44,190 nucleotides of DNA from Achromobacter sp. ASV32 (GTDB lineage Bacteria > Pseudomonadota > Gammaproteobacteria > Burkholderiales > Burkholderiaceae_B). Under the pieces are notes generated by a model. It saw nothing but the letters and a program-made list of their open reading frames with translations. It was not told where the DNA came from and did no database searches. The translations under genes and the position numbers were made by a program. Location: positions 1-44,190 of the forward strand of contig NZ_JAELTJ010000037.1 of the NCBI RefSeq assembly GCF_016428805.1, written 5' to 3'. Position 1 is the first letter of the stretch. Every line of letters begins with the position of its first letter. Shown here in pieces: positions 1-9,849 of this stretch.

Positions 1-1444
<1,444 letters not shown>

Positions 1445-1750
1445 AACAACTCCAGCGGCAGCCCGTCGCTCAAGTTGAGAGACTCCAATCCAGGCGGACG
1501 AATAAGGAGAAAAGGGAAGCGCCCTTATTGGGCGAAGCTTGGCGGCGAAGTGCCTAGCGGACGTGTGCAGATTGGCAAAGCACACGTGGCGATTGTAGCT
1601 GATGCGGCGCCGCAACACCCGCGGAATTCCCGCCAGATGTATAACTAAGTAACATTTGGCAGTGCCTATTACGATTTAGGTGTAATCCCTAGTGCTGCGC
1701 TCCCTATAATCCGAGCGCTTATCTCCCACATAAAGAAATAAAGGGTTGCT
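1445..1750. promoter_or_regulatory. Divergent intergenic region between rhlE and the first DUF945 gene
   Basis: 306 bases without a gene. Toward the right, a perfect TATAAT lies at 1705-1710 with only a poor -35, and AAGGG precedes the ATG at 1751. Toward rhlE, a TACAAT -10-like box (minus strand, 1592-1597) would start a leader of about 140 bases. A perfect 8-base inverted repeat, ACGTGTGC (1561-1568) and GCACACGT (1580-1587), sits at that predicted transcript start. A small hairpin (CGCCC 1520-1524, GGGCG 1530-1534) lies further down the leader. Promoter calls are inference from motifs only. Confidence 0.5.
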
Positions 1751-3223
1751 ATGAAAAAGGCGGCAGTAGCGGGTTTGGTCGTTGCGCTGGGCGCAATCTG
1801 GACGGGCACGGCCTGGTACACGGGCCAGAGGGCCGAGGCGTTCGTCAAACAGTCGATTGACGAAGGCAACGTCGAACTCAAGAAGGTTGCCGACAAATGG
1901 GGCGTGACTGCCGTGATCGAACTGATGTCGTTCGAGCGCGGCGTGTTTTCCTCGTCCGAACGCTACCGCGTGAAGTTCACGCTGCCCGCCAAGGATGGCA
2001 AGCCGGCCGAAGAGCACGAAGTCCAGTTCACCGAGCAACTGGATCACGGCCCCTTCCCGCTGTCGAACCTGGCGTCGGGCAAGCTGGCGCCGGCCATGGT
2101 TGCCAGCCGCTTCAAGATCGAGGAAACCCCTGCCGTCAAGGGCTGGTTCGCCGCGACCAAGGGCGCGACGCCGCTGTCGGGCGCCTACAGCGTCAGCTAT
2201 GGCAAGAACATCACCGGCACGTTCAACCTGGCCCCGGCTGAAGCCACCAGCAACGCCACCACGCTGACCTTTGCCGGCATGACGGGCGATGTCGAGTACC
2301 AGACCGCCACCAAGCACGGCGTTTTCGCAATGAAGAGCGACAGCCTGGCGCTGTCGGGTCCGGCCGACGAAAGCGACATCGTGGGCATGGCCGTCAAGGG
2401 CATCGCGTTCAACAGCGACCTGACGCCGGGCAAGAGCGACATGCTCATGGGCAGCCAGAAGCTGACCTTCAAGGATTGGACGATTTCGTCCAAGACCCGT
2501 CCGCCGGTGCAGTTCAAGGACACCACGGTGGCCGTGGACCTGTCGGAAGCCGACGCGGGCGTGAGCGGCAAGCTGATGCTGGACTTCGGCATGATCAATG
2601 TCGAGAACAAGGACATGGCGGGCATGCAGTTGGCCATCGGCCTGAAGAACCTGGATCCCAAGGCGCTCAAGGCCCTGAACGACGTCTACGAAGCCTCCTC
2701 GCGCCGCATGATGCAAAGCGGCGGTGAGAAGGCGACGCCGGATTTCACGCCTGAAGAACAGCAAGTGCTCAAGACCAACGTCGAACTGCTGCTGGCCGGC
2801 AACCCCAGCCTGTCGGTGTCGCCGCTGCAAGTGCGCACCGCCAACGGCACGTCCACCTTCAACCTGGATGTGGACCTGACCAAGCCGGCCTCGGTTGACA
2901 AGCCGGCCTCGGACATGGCGATGCAGGCGATTCGCAAGCTGGACGCCAAGCTGGTGCTGTCCAAGGGCAACATGGCCGACCTGATGGCGATTCAGCCGCA
3001 GTTGCAGGGCGTGCCGGCCGACCGCGCCGCGCAGACCGCCAAGGGCCAGGCTGAAATGGTGGGCACCATGGCCACGGCCATGGGTGTGGCCAAGGTCGAA
3101 AACGACAACATCGTTTCCTACCTGAACTACGCTGACGGCCAAGTGGACTTCAATGGCAAGAAGATGCCGCTGCAGCAGTTCATGATGATGGTCATGAGCG
3201 GCGCGATGGGTGGCATGCGTTAA
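1751..3223 (+). CDS. YdgA family protein (DUF945), first of two tandem copies
   Basis: 490 residues, close to the length of E. coli YdgA. The N-terminus has a short positive start followed by one hydrophobic segment (about residues 4-20) and the family hallmark WTGTAWYTG, then a large predicted periplasmic domain with the conserved FERGVFSSS motif near residues 57-65. This suggests an inner-membrane-anchored or exported envelope protein. The molecular function of DUF945 is not established. AAGGG lies five bases before the ATG, and a consensus TATAAT lies 40 bases upstream. It is followed after 132 bases by a clear paralogue in the same direction, with a stem-loop between them. Family call is firm, function unknown. 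Confidence 0.9.
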   Translation: MKKAAVAGLVVALGAIWTGTAWYTGQRAEAFVKQSIDEGNVELKKVADKWGVTAVIELMSFERGVFSSSERYRVKFTLPAKDGKPAEEHEVQFTEQLDHGPFPLSNLASGKLAPAMVASRFKIEETPAVKGWFAATKGATPLSGAYSVSYGKNITGTFNLAPAEATSNATTLTFAGMTGDVEYQTATKHGVFAMKSDSLALSGPADESDIVGMAVKGIAFNSDLTPGKSDMLMGSQKLTFKDWTISSKTRPPVQFKDTTVAVDLSEADAGVSGKLMLDFGMINVENKDMAGMQLAIGLKNLDPKALKALNDVYEASSRRMMQSGGEKATPDFTPEEQQVLKTNVELLLAGNPSLSVSPLQVRTANGTSTFNLDVDLTKPASVDKPASDMAMQAIRKLDAKLVLSKGNMADLMAIQPQLQGVPADRAAQTAKGQAEMVGTMATAMGVAKVENDNIVSYLNYADGQVDFNGKKMPLQQFMMMVMSGAMGGMR

Positions 3224-3239
3224 AGTCTGCGCACGACTC

Positions 3240-3268
3240 AGGGCGCGCCGGCATGATGCCGGCGCCCT
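3240..3268 (+). other. Intercistronic stem-loop after the first DUF945 gene
   Basis: GCCGGCA (3247-3253) pairs perfectly with TGCCGGC (3257-3263) around a 3-base loop, and GGGC/GCCC extends the stem past a 2-base bulge. No T tract follows, so it looks more like an mRNA-stabilising or processing hairpin than a full intrinsic terminator. It begins 17 bases after the stop codon. Confidence 0.5.
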
Positions 3269-3355
3269 CTCTGGACGGGCTGCCGCGCAATCAGGCGCGG
3301 CGGCCCGTTGTTCATTCGCGGTGTGCAAGCGGACGGCAAGACCACAAGGGGCATC

Positions 3356-4789
3356 ATGAAAAAATGGGCATCGGTGAGTTGCGCCGTGGCGGCGCTGGGC
3401 GCGATCTGGACGGGCACGGCCTGGTACACCGGCAAGCAGCTGGAGGCTGGGCTGGGGCCCCTGGCCGAGACGGTTGGCGCGCAGGCGCGCCAGATCGGTC
3501 TGACGATGGATCAGTCCGTGTCATTGGAACAGGTGTCGTTCGAGCGCGGCGTGTTCACGTCGCACGCGCGCTACCGTGTGCTGTCCACCTCGTTGGACAA
3601 GGACAGCACGGCGCAAGCGCAGGACATCCAGTTCGTGGCGCGCATCGACCACGGTCCCTTCCCCCTGTTCCGGCTGTCTGCAGGCCATTTCCTGCCCGCC
3701 ATGGCCGCTGCCCGCGTGCAATTGGCGCAGACGCCGCCGACGCAGGCGTGGTTCTCCGGCGCCAAGGGCGCAGCGCCCGTGGTGGCCGAGGCCGTCGCCA
3801 GTTACGGCCGGGTGGTGTCCGGCACGTTGACGCTGGCACCGGTCGAGTATGCCCAGGATGGCACCACGGTGAGCTTCTCGGGCTTGCAGGCCCGGGCCAG
3901 TGTGGCGCCGGACGGCAGGCACACCACGTTCGCCATCGCGACGGAGAAGCTGGATTCCACCGAGCCGGTCGATCAGGCTGGCGTCACGCGTACGCGCCGG
4001 TTGTCGCTACGCGGGCTGGACTTCTCGCATGAGTCGGCCGAGACCGCCGACGGGGTGATTGCCGGCGCCAGCCAGGCGAAGATCAAGCACTGGGCCGTGG
4101 AGATCGATGATCAGCCGGTGACGTTGCGTGACCTGGTGATGAGCGCCGACGCCAGCGGCCCGCGAAGCGCCATGAACGGCTCGTTCAAGGCGCAGATTGC
4201 GGGGATCGATGTGCGCGGTACGCAGGTGGCCAGCGTCCGGATGGGCGCCCGCGCGGTCAACGTGGATATGGAGTCTTTCCGGGCATTTCGCGACACGCTG
4301 GAGCAGGCCGAAGGCCGCGCGTCGATGGGCGAAAAGATGGCAGGCATGGCGCATCTGATGAAGGTCCTGCTGGCCAAGCCGGGCTTTTCGATAGACCCAT
4401 TGCAGATCGACACGCCCAGCGGCCCGGCGACGTTGCGTCTGGAGGTCGCGCTGGATGCGCCCACCCTCTGGAACCGCGTACCCGCCGCGATCATGAAGGA
4501 AACCGTGAAGAAGCTGGATTTCCGCCTGAGCGTGCCCAGCGAGAGCCTGGTCGATCTGATCTCGGTGCGTGGCCTGGCCCAAGGGCAGCCAGTTGACGTC
4601 GCGCGCGACGCGGCGCGGCAGCAGGCGGACGCCATCCGCGATCGGTTCTTGACCAGCCGCTGGGGCCACGAAGAAGGCGGCAAGTTGACATCCCATCTGT
4701 ACTACGAAGGCGGCCAGGTGGAAATCAATGGCGAGCGCATGACAGTCGAGGCGTTCATGGCCCGGCCGCAGGTTTCCCGCTACCGCTAA
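3356..4789 (+). CDS. YdgA family protein (DUF945), second tandem copy
   Basis: 477 residues and clearly a duplicate of the gene before it: both start MKKxA/W, share GAIWTGTAWYTG in the first 25 residues, FERGVF near residue 60, IDHGPFPL near residue 98, and similar C-terminal motifs (YxxGQVxxNGxxM). The middle has diverged strongly, including the AQTPPTQAWFSGAKGA region. The ATG at 3356 is chosen over an upstream in-frame start (3308) because it aligns with the first copy and has AAGGGG just ahead. Like its partner it should be anchored by one N-terminal hydrophobic segment with a large domain outside. Function unknown. Confidence 0.88.
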   Translation: MKKWASVSCAVAALGAIWTGTAWYTGKQLEAGLGPLAETVGAQARQIGLTMDQSVSLEQVSFERGVFTSHARYRVLSTSLDKDSTAQAQDIQFVARIDHGPFPLFRLSAGHFLPAMAAARVQLAQTPPTQAWFSGAKGAAPVVAEAVASYGRVVSGTLTLAPVEYAQDGTTVSFSGLQARASVAPDGRHTTFAIATEKLDSTEPVDQAGVTRTRRLSLRGLDFSHESAETADGVIAGASQAKIKHWAVEIDDQPVTLRDLVMSADASGPRSAMNGSFKAQIAGIDVRGTQVASVRMGARAVNVDMESFRAFRDTLEQAEGRASMGEKMAGMAHLMKVLLAKPGFSIDPLQIDTPSGPATLRLEVALDAPTLWNRVPAAIMKETVKKLDFRLSVPSESLVDLISVRGLAQGQPVDVARDAARQQADAIRDRFLTSRWGHEEGGKLTSHLYYEGGQVEINGERMTVEAFMARPQVSRYR

Positions 4790-4829
4790 GGCCCACCGGA
4801 CCCGCGCCGGGGCGCGCGGCCACGGAACT

Positions 4830-6038
4830 TCAGGCCGGCAAGGCCCCCGCCGCCACGTCACCGTTCCTCAGCACCGCTACATGGAAGCGCTTGTCGGCGG
4901 CTTTCATGATGTCTTGCGTGGGGTCGCCCTGCACCAGCAACAGGTCTGCCACATTGCCTTCCACGACAGCGCCGTGCCGCTCGATGCCCATCAGGTCATG
5001 GCCGCGCGAGGTGCCGGCGATCAGCGCGTCCACGGGCGTCATGCCGAACTCGACCATGTAGGCCAGTTCCATGGCGTTGTCGCCATGCAGATTGAACGGC
5101 GTGCCGGCATCGGTGCCCAGTGCGATGCGCCCGCCCGCTTTGTAGTACATCTGGATGGATTCGCGGTGGCGTTGTTCCACTGCGCGGGCCTTTTCCACCG
5201 CATAGGCGGGAATGCCGTTGTCGGCGTTGGCCACGATGTTGCGCACCGCGGCAATGGTGGGCACCAGATAGGTCTGGGCCTGCAACATTTCGCGCAGGCA
5301 GTCCTCGTCCATGAAGATGCCGTGCTCGATGGAGTCGATGCCCGCGCGTACCGCGTTCAGGATGCCCTGGGTACCTTGCGCGTGGCTGGCCGTGCTTTTG
5401 CGAAAGCGCTTGGCTTCGTGCACGCCCGCCTTCATTTCATCGAAGCTGTAGTGCGCATCCATGGGGCTCACGCCCGGCGTCATGACGCCGCCGGTGGCCA
5501 TGATCTTGACCAGATCGCAGCCGGCGTGGACCTGCTCGCGCACGGCCTTGACCACTTCTTCGCAACCGTCGGCGACGCGGCCGATGCGGTTGCCGTGGCC
5601 GCCCGTCATGCAGATGATGCGGCCAGAGGCCTTGATGGTCGGTCCGGGAAAGACGCCGCGCGCAATCGCGTCACGCACGCCGAATTCCAGGTAGTCCTTG
5701 CCGCCGCAGTCGCGCAGCGCCGTACAGCCGCCGCGCAGCGCCGCCTGGGCATTTTCAAGCGCCGTCAGCGTGATCTGCGCCGGCCCTTGCTTGGCCATCT
5801 GGGTCTGCGGATCCGCGCCGCCGGTATAGACCAGGTGTACGTGGCAGTCGGCCAGGCTGGGCATGAGCGTCATGCCGGTGGTGTCCACGCGACGTCCGGC
5901 AAAGCCCGCGAACTCACCGGCCGGCGCCACGCGCACGATGCGCTCGCCTTCGACCAGCACGCCGTGGCTGGGCAGGATCTTGCCATGCCCGTCGAACACT
6001 TTGCCGCCGATGAACAGGGTTTGCCGCGCTGTCGTCAT
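4830..6038 (-). CDS. Metal-dependent amidohydrolase (imidazolonepropionase/Xaa-Pro dipeptidase-like group)
   Basis: 402 residues with the full amidohydrolase metal site: HVH at residues 66-68, a lysine at about 178 in DLVKIMATGG, histidines at about 219 and 239, and aspartate at about 310 in GTDAGTP. The bridging Lys with HxH, H, H and D points to a binuclear TIM-barrel hydrolase of the group holding prolidase-like and aryldialkylphosphatase-like members. No signal peptide is seen, so it is cytosolic. It is last in the peptide ABC transporter cluster, 24 bases after the ATPase stop, which suggests it hydrolyses an imported peptide or amide. The exact substrate cannot be read from the sequence. 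Confidence 0.85.
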   Translation of the reverse strand: MTTARQTLFIGGKVFDGHGKILPSHGVLVEGERIVRVAPAGEFAGFAGRRVDTTGMTLMPSLADCHVHLVYTGGADPQTQMAKQGPAQITLTALENAQAALRGGCTALRDCGGKDYLEFGVRDAIARGVFPGPTIKASGRIICMTGGHGNRIGRVADGCEEVVKAVREQVHAGCDLVKIMATGGVMTPGVSPMDAHYSFDEMKAGVHEAKRFRKSTASHAQGTQGILNAVRAGIDSIEHGIFMDEDCLREMLQAQTYLVPTIAAVRNIVANADNGIPAYAVEKARAVEQRHRESIQMYYKAGGRIALGTDAGTPFNLHGDNAMELAYMVEFGMTPVDALIAGTSRGHDLMGIERHGAVVEGNVADLLLVQGDPTQDIMKAADKRFHVAVLRNGDVAAGALPA

Positions 6039-6062
6039 GTCTCGCTCCGGGTTAGGGGGGGG

Positions 6063-7790
6063 CTAGCCGGCCACTTCCAGCCCCTCGCGGGACATGGCCT
6101 GCAAGCGGGGCATCAGGCCAAGCAGGTGCTGGCTGTAAGGATGTTGGGGGTGTTCGAACAGGGCTTCGGTATCGGCCACTTCCAGCAGTTCGCCATAGCG
6201 CATCACGCCGACGCGATCGCACATCTGGCGGATGACCGGCAAGTCGTGGCTGATGAACAGCATGGTCAGGCCCAGCTGTTCCTGCAGGTCCTTGAGCAGG
6301 TTCAGGATCTGCGCCTGGATGGACACGTCCAGCGCCGAGGTGGGCTCGTCGCAGATCAGGAAGCGCGGCCGCGTGGCCAGGGCGCGCGCGATGCAGATGC
6401 GCTGGCGCTGCCCGCCGGAGAATTCGTGCGGAAAGCGTTCGGCGGCACGGTCGCCCAGCCCGACGACGTCGAGCAGGTCGGCTACGATCTGGCGGGTTTC
6501 GGCTTCGTTCGCGGCCAGCTTGTGAAAGCGGATCGGCTCGGCCACGATGTCCAGCACGCGCATGCGTGGATTGAGCGACGAGAACGGGTCCTGGAAAATC
6601 ATCTGGATCTGGCGGCGGAACGGATTGAGCTGCTTTTCGCCCTTGAGCGCCGTCAGGTCGGTGCCGCCGAAATTGACCGAGCCCGCGCTGGGCGTATACA
6701 GCCCGGAGATCAGCCGCGCCACGGTGGACTTGCCCGAGCCGGATTCGCCGACCAGGCCGAACACCTCACCTTCGCCGATCGAGAAATTGATGCGCTTGAC
6801 CGCATCCAGCGTGCGCTGGTTACGCTTGAGCAGCGCGCTCTTGAGCACGAAGCGCATGGACAGGTCCTTGACCTGCACCAGCGGGCCGCCCGTGACTGCG
6901 CCGAAGTCGCGGCGCTGGCCGAGCCAGTGCGTGGCCAGATCCAGCGGCTTGGCTGGCGTCTTGACGTCTTCGATATAGGTGACCAGTGGAAAGCGCTTGA
7001 GTTTGATGTCGGGGCGCGGCACGGCCGAGATCAGGCTGCGCGTATAGGGATGGTCGGGGTCGCCCAGGATCTTGGCGGTGGGGCCTTGCTCGACCAGCTT
7101 GCCGTGATAGAGCACGGCCACCCGGTCGGTGACCTCGGCAATCACGCCCATGTCATGGGTAATGATGATCATGCCCACCTGTTCCTGGCGGCAGAGCTTT
7201 TTCAAGAGGTCGAGGATCTGTGCCTGGATGGACACGTCCAGCGCCGTGGTGGGTTCGTCCGCGATGATGACTTCGGGCTCGCAGCACAGCGCCAGCGCGA
7301 TCACCACGCGTTGCCGCATGCCGCCGGAGAACTGGTGCGGATACTGCTGCACGCGCAGCTCGGGCTGGTCGATGCCGACCTGCGCCAACAATTGCACGGC
7401 GCGCTTCCTGGCCGCGTCGTGCGACAGGTCCAGGTGCACCAGCATGGTTTCGACCAGCTGGCTTTCCACGGTCTGCAGCGGATCCAGCGAGGTCAGCGGG
7501 TCCTGGAAGATCATGCCGATGCGGCGGCCACGCACCTTGCGCTGTTGCGCGGGGGTGAGCGTGTCGATGCGTTCGCCATTGAGCCGCACGGCGCCGCCGG
7601 CCAGCCGGCCGGGGGCCTCCAGCAGGCCGATCACGGCATTGCCGATGGTGGACTTGCCGGCGCCGGATTCGCCGACCACGCCCAGGATTTCGCCTTTTTC
7701 CAGCGACAGCGAGATGCCGTCGACGGCGACCAGCGTGCCGCGGCGGCTGGGGAATTCAATGCGGATATCGTCGATGTTGAGCAGGGCCAT
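6063..7790 (-). CDS. Dipeptide/oligopeptide ABC transporter, fused double ATP-binding protein
   Basis: 575 residues holding two complete ABC ATPase domains in one chain, corresponding to DppD and DppF joined (GsiA-like layout). Domain 1: Walker A GESGAGKST at about 40-48, signature FSGGMRQR, Walker B ending ADEPTTALD. Domain 2, from about residue 290: Walker A GESGSGKST, signature FSGGQRQR, Walker B CDEPTSALD. Between them is the PYTRSLISAVPRP region typical of OppD/DppD linkers. It powers the two adjacent permeases at the inner membrane. It starts 7 bases after the upstream permease stop. Both domains look catalytically intact. Confidence 0.95.
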   Translation of the reverse strand: MALLNIDDIRIEFPSRRGTLVAVDGISLSLEKGEILGVVGESGAGKSTIGNAVIGLLEAPGRLAGGAVRLNGERIDTLTPAQQRKVRGRRIGMIFQDPLTSLDPLQTVESQLVETMLVHLDLSHDAARKRAVQLLAQVGIDQPELRVQQYPHQFSGGMRQRVVIALALCCEPEVIIADEPTTALDVSIQAQILDLLKKLCRQEQVGMIIITHDMGVIAEVTDRVAVLYHGKLVEQGPTAKILGDPDHPYTRSLISAVPRPDIKLKRFPLVTYIEDVKTPAKPLDLATHWLGQRRDFGAVTGGPLVQVKDLSMRFVLKSALLKRNQRTLDAVKRINFSIGEGEVFGLVGESGSGKSTVARLISGLYTPSAGSVNFGGTDLTALKGEKQLNPFRRQIQMIFQDPFSSLNPRMRVLDIVAEPIRFHKLAANEAETRQIVADLLDVVGLGDRAAERFPHEFSGGQRQRICIARALATRPRFLICDEPTSALDVSIQAQILNLLKDLQEQLGLTMLFISHDLPVIRQMCDRVGVMRYGELLEVADTEALFEHPQHPYSQHLLGLMPRLQAMSREGLEVAG

Positions 7791-7797
7791 GACGTCC

Positions 7798-8724
7798 TCA
7801 GCGCAGCTTGGGGTTGAGCGCGTCGCGCAGCCAGTCGCCCAGCAGATTGACCGACAGTACCAGCGCCACCAGTGCGATGCCGGGGAAGATGGAAATCCAC
7901 CACATGCCCGAGAACAGGTAGCTGTTGCCGATGCGGATCAGCGTGCCCAGCGACGGTGCGGTGGGCGGCAGGCCTACGCCCAGGAACGACAAGGTGGCTT
8001 CGGTAATGATCGCGATGGCCAGGTGGATGGTGGCGATGACCAGCACCGGGCCCATGACGTTGGGCAGGATGTGCCGGCGCAGGATGGTGATGCGGCCGAT
8101 GCCGATGAGCCGCGCCGCTTGCACATATTCCTTGTTGCGCTCGACCAGCGTGGAGCCGCGCACCGTGCGCGCATACTGCACCCAGCCGGAAATGCCGATG
8201 GCGAAGATCAGCACGTAGAGCGCCAGCTGGTCGTGCATGTCGCGCGGCAACAGGCCGCGGGCCACGCCGTCGATCAGCAAGGCCACCAGGATGGCGGGGA
8301 ACGACAGTTGCACGTCGGCGATGCGCATGATGAAGCTGTCGACGCGGCCACCGGCGTAGCCGCTGATGAGTCCCAGCGTGACGCCCAGCACCATCGAGAA
8401 CAGCACCGAGGCAAAACCCACCAGCAGCGATACCCGCGAGCCATACATCACGGCCGACAGGATGTCGCGGCCCTGGTCGTCGGTACCCAGCAGGAAATCC
8501 GGGCTGCCGCCCTCTTCCCAGGCGGGCGGCGTGTTGGCGTCCATGATGTTCACGGAGGCCAGGTCGAAGGGGTTGTGCGGGGCGATCAAGGGGGCGCCCA
8601 GCGCGCCCAGCAGGATGAGCAGCGTGACGGCGGCGGCGATGATGGCGCCCGGCGAGCGTTTGAAGCTGTGCCAGAGGTCGCTGTCGGCGGCGCGTGTGAA
8701 AAAGGGAGCGATGCGGGCAATCAT
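7798..8724 (-). CDS. Peptide ABC transporter permease, DppC-like
   Basis: 308 residues. It has the DppC/OppC layout: a cytosolic N-terminal stretch, a first membrane helix at about 30-50, a periplasmic loop containing LLGTDDQGRD (a DppC/OppC hallmark), then five more predicted helices. The EAA loop that docks on the ATPase is visible as EYVQAARLIGIGR about two thirds along. It pairs with the DppB-like permease encoded 10 bases upstream to form the channel. Substrate probably di- or oligopeptides, inferred from family. Confidence 0.95.
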   Translation of the reverse strand: MIARIAPFFTRAADSDLWHSFKRSPGAIIAAAVTLLILLGALGAPLIAPHNPFDLASVNIMDANTPPAWEEGGSPDFLLGTDDQGRDILSAVMYGSRVSLLVGFASVLFSMVLGVTLGLISGYAGGRVDSFIMRIADVQLSFPAILVALLIDGVARGLLPRDMHDQLALYVLIFAIGISGWVQYARTVRGSTLVERNKEYVQAARLIGIGRITILRRHILPNVMGPVLVIATIHLAIAIITEATLSFLGVGLPPTAPSLGTLIRIGNSYLFSGMWWISIFPGIALVALVLSVNLLGDWLRDALNPKLR

Positions 8725-8734
8725 GTGGGTTACC

Positions 8735-9706
8735 TTATTTGCTCTGCACGCGCAGGCGCGGATCGACGGCGAAATACAGCAGATCGACCACCAGGTTGAT
8801 GACGACGAACATGAAGGCGATCAGCACCAGATAGGCGGCCATCACCGGGATGTCCACCATGCTGATGGCCTGGATGAACAGCAGCCCCATGCCCGGCCAC
8901 TGGAACACCGTCTCGGTGATGATGGCGAAGGCGATGATGGACCCCAGCTGCAGGCCCGTGATGGTGATGACCGGCACCATGGTGTTCTTGAGCGCGTGGC
9001 GGAAATTGATGAGCCGCTCGGGCAGGCCGCGGGCACGCGCGAATTTGATGAAATCGGCGCGCAGCACTTCCAGCATCTCGGCGCGCACCAACCGCATGAT
9101 CAAGGTCATCTGGAACAGCGCCAGCGTGATGGCGGGCATGATCAGCGCCAGCAGGCCGGATTTGGTCAGAAAGCCTGTGGTCCACCAGCCCAGCCCGACC
9201 ACGTCGCCGCGGCCGAAACTGGGCAGCCATCGCAGCTGCACGCCGAAGAACAGGATGAGCAGGATGCCGATCAGGAAGGTCGGCAGGGAAATGCCGATCA
9301 GCGAGACGGCCATGAAGGCCTTGGACAGCACGCCGTGGCGCTTGAGCGCGGTGTAGATGCCCATCGGGATGCCCAGCGCCAGCGCCATCACGGCGGACAC
9401 GAAGGACAGTTCCAGCGTGGCGGGCATGCGTTCTTCAAGCAGTTCGCTGACCGGCCGGCGGTGGCGGTACGAAATGCCGAAGTCGCCGCGCGCCGCGTTG
9501 GCCACGAAGCGTGCGTACTGCACCACGAACGGGTCATTCAGGCCCAGCTGTTCACGCAGTTGATCGCGCTGTTCGGGCGTGGTGTCCTGGCCCACCATAC
9601 TGGCGATCGGATCGCCGACATAGCGGAACATGGAGAACGCGATCAGCGCCACCGTCAACATCACCAGCACCGACTGGATCAGCCGCTGCGCAATAAAGGA
9701 AAGCAT
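8735..9706 (-). CDS. Peptide ABC transporter permease, DppB-like
   Basis: 323 residues with an N-terminal membrane helix starting at residue 5, the conserved periplasmic region containing LGLNDPF and GDFGISY, and further predicted helices, as expected for DppB/OppB. The EAA docking loop is seen as EVLRADFIKFARARGLPE. It forms the translocation channel with the neighbouring DppC-like protein. It is separated from the binding-protein gene by 143 bases carrying two strong hairpins, so its expression relative to the binding protein is probably tuned there. Confidence 0.95.
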   Translation of the reverse strand: MLSFIAQRLIQSVLVMLTVALIAFSMFRYVGDPIASMVGQDTTPEQRDQLREQLGLNDPFVVQYARFVANAARGDFGISYRHRRPVSELLEERMPATLELSFVSAVMALALGIPMGIYTALKRHGVLSKAFMAVSLIGISLPTFLIGILLILFFGVQLRWLPSFGRGDVVGLGWWTTGFLTKSGLLALIMPAITLALFQMTLIMRLVRAEMLEVLRADFIKFARARGLPERLINFRHALKNTMVPVITITGLQLGSIIAFAIITETVFQWPGMGLLFIQAISMVDIPVMAAYLVLIAFMFVVINLVVDLLYFAVDPRLRVQSK

Positions 9707-9783
9707 GGTCGGATGCCCTCTTGGTCGGATAACGCCGGGCCGCGCGTTGCCATGGGCGGCAAGCGGGGCTGGGCCGGGCGCGC

Positions 9784-9844
9784 CCGGGCGGCGGTTGACC
9801 GCCCGGCGTTCGCTTCAGCAGGGCCCGCGAGCGCCGCGGGCCCT
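9784..9844 (-). other. Two tandem hairpins between binding-protein and permease genes
   Basis: First on the minus strand: AGGGCCCGCG (9820-9829) with CGCGGGCCCT (9835-9844), a perfect 10-base stem with a 5-base loop, ending six bases after the binding-protein stop. Second: CCGGGCGG (9784-9791) with CCGCCCGG (9799-9806), a perfect 8-base stem with a 7-base loop. There is no T tract, so they are better read as 3'-end-protecting or partial-termination hairpins that leave more binding-protein mRNA than permease mRNA, a known pattern in ABC importer operons. Confidence 0.7.
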
Positions 9845-9849
9845 GGGAA

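Noticed and set aside
1676-3328. 550-residue minus-strand ORF opposite the first DUF945 gene
   Set aside because: His/Arg/Gln-rich shadow without family motifs; the plus-strand gene is clear.
4881-7817. 978-residue plus-strand ORF across the amidohydrolase and ABC ATPase
   Set aside because: A long antisense shadow typical of high-GC codon bias; no domain is visible and it crosses two intact minus-strand genes.
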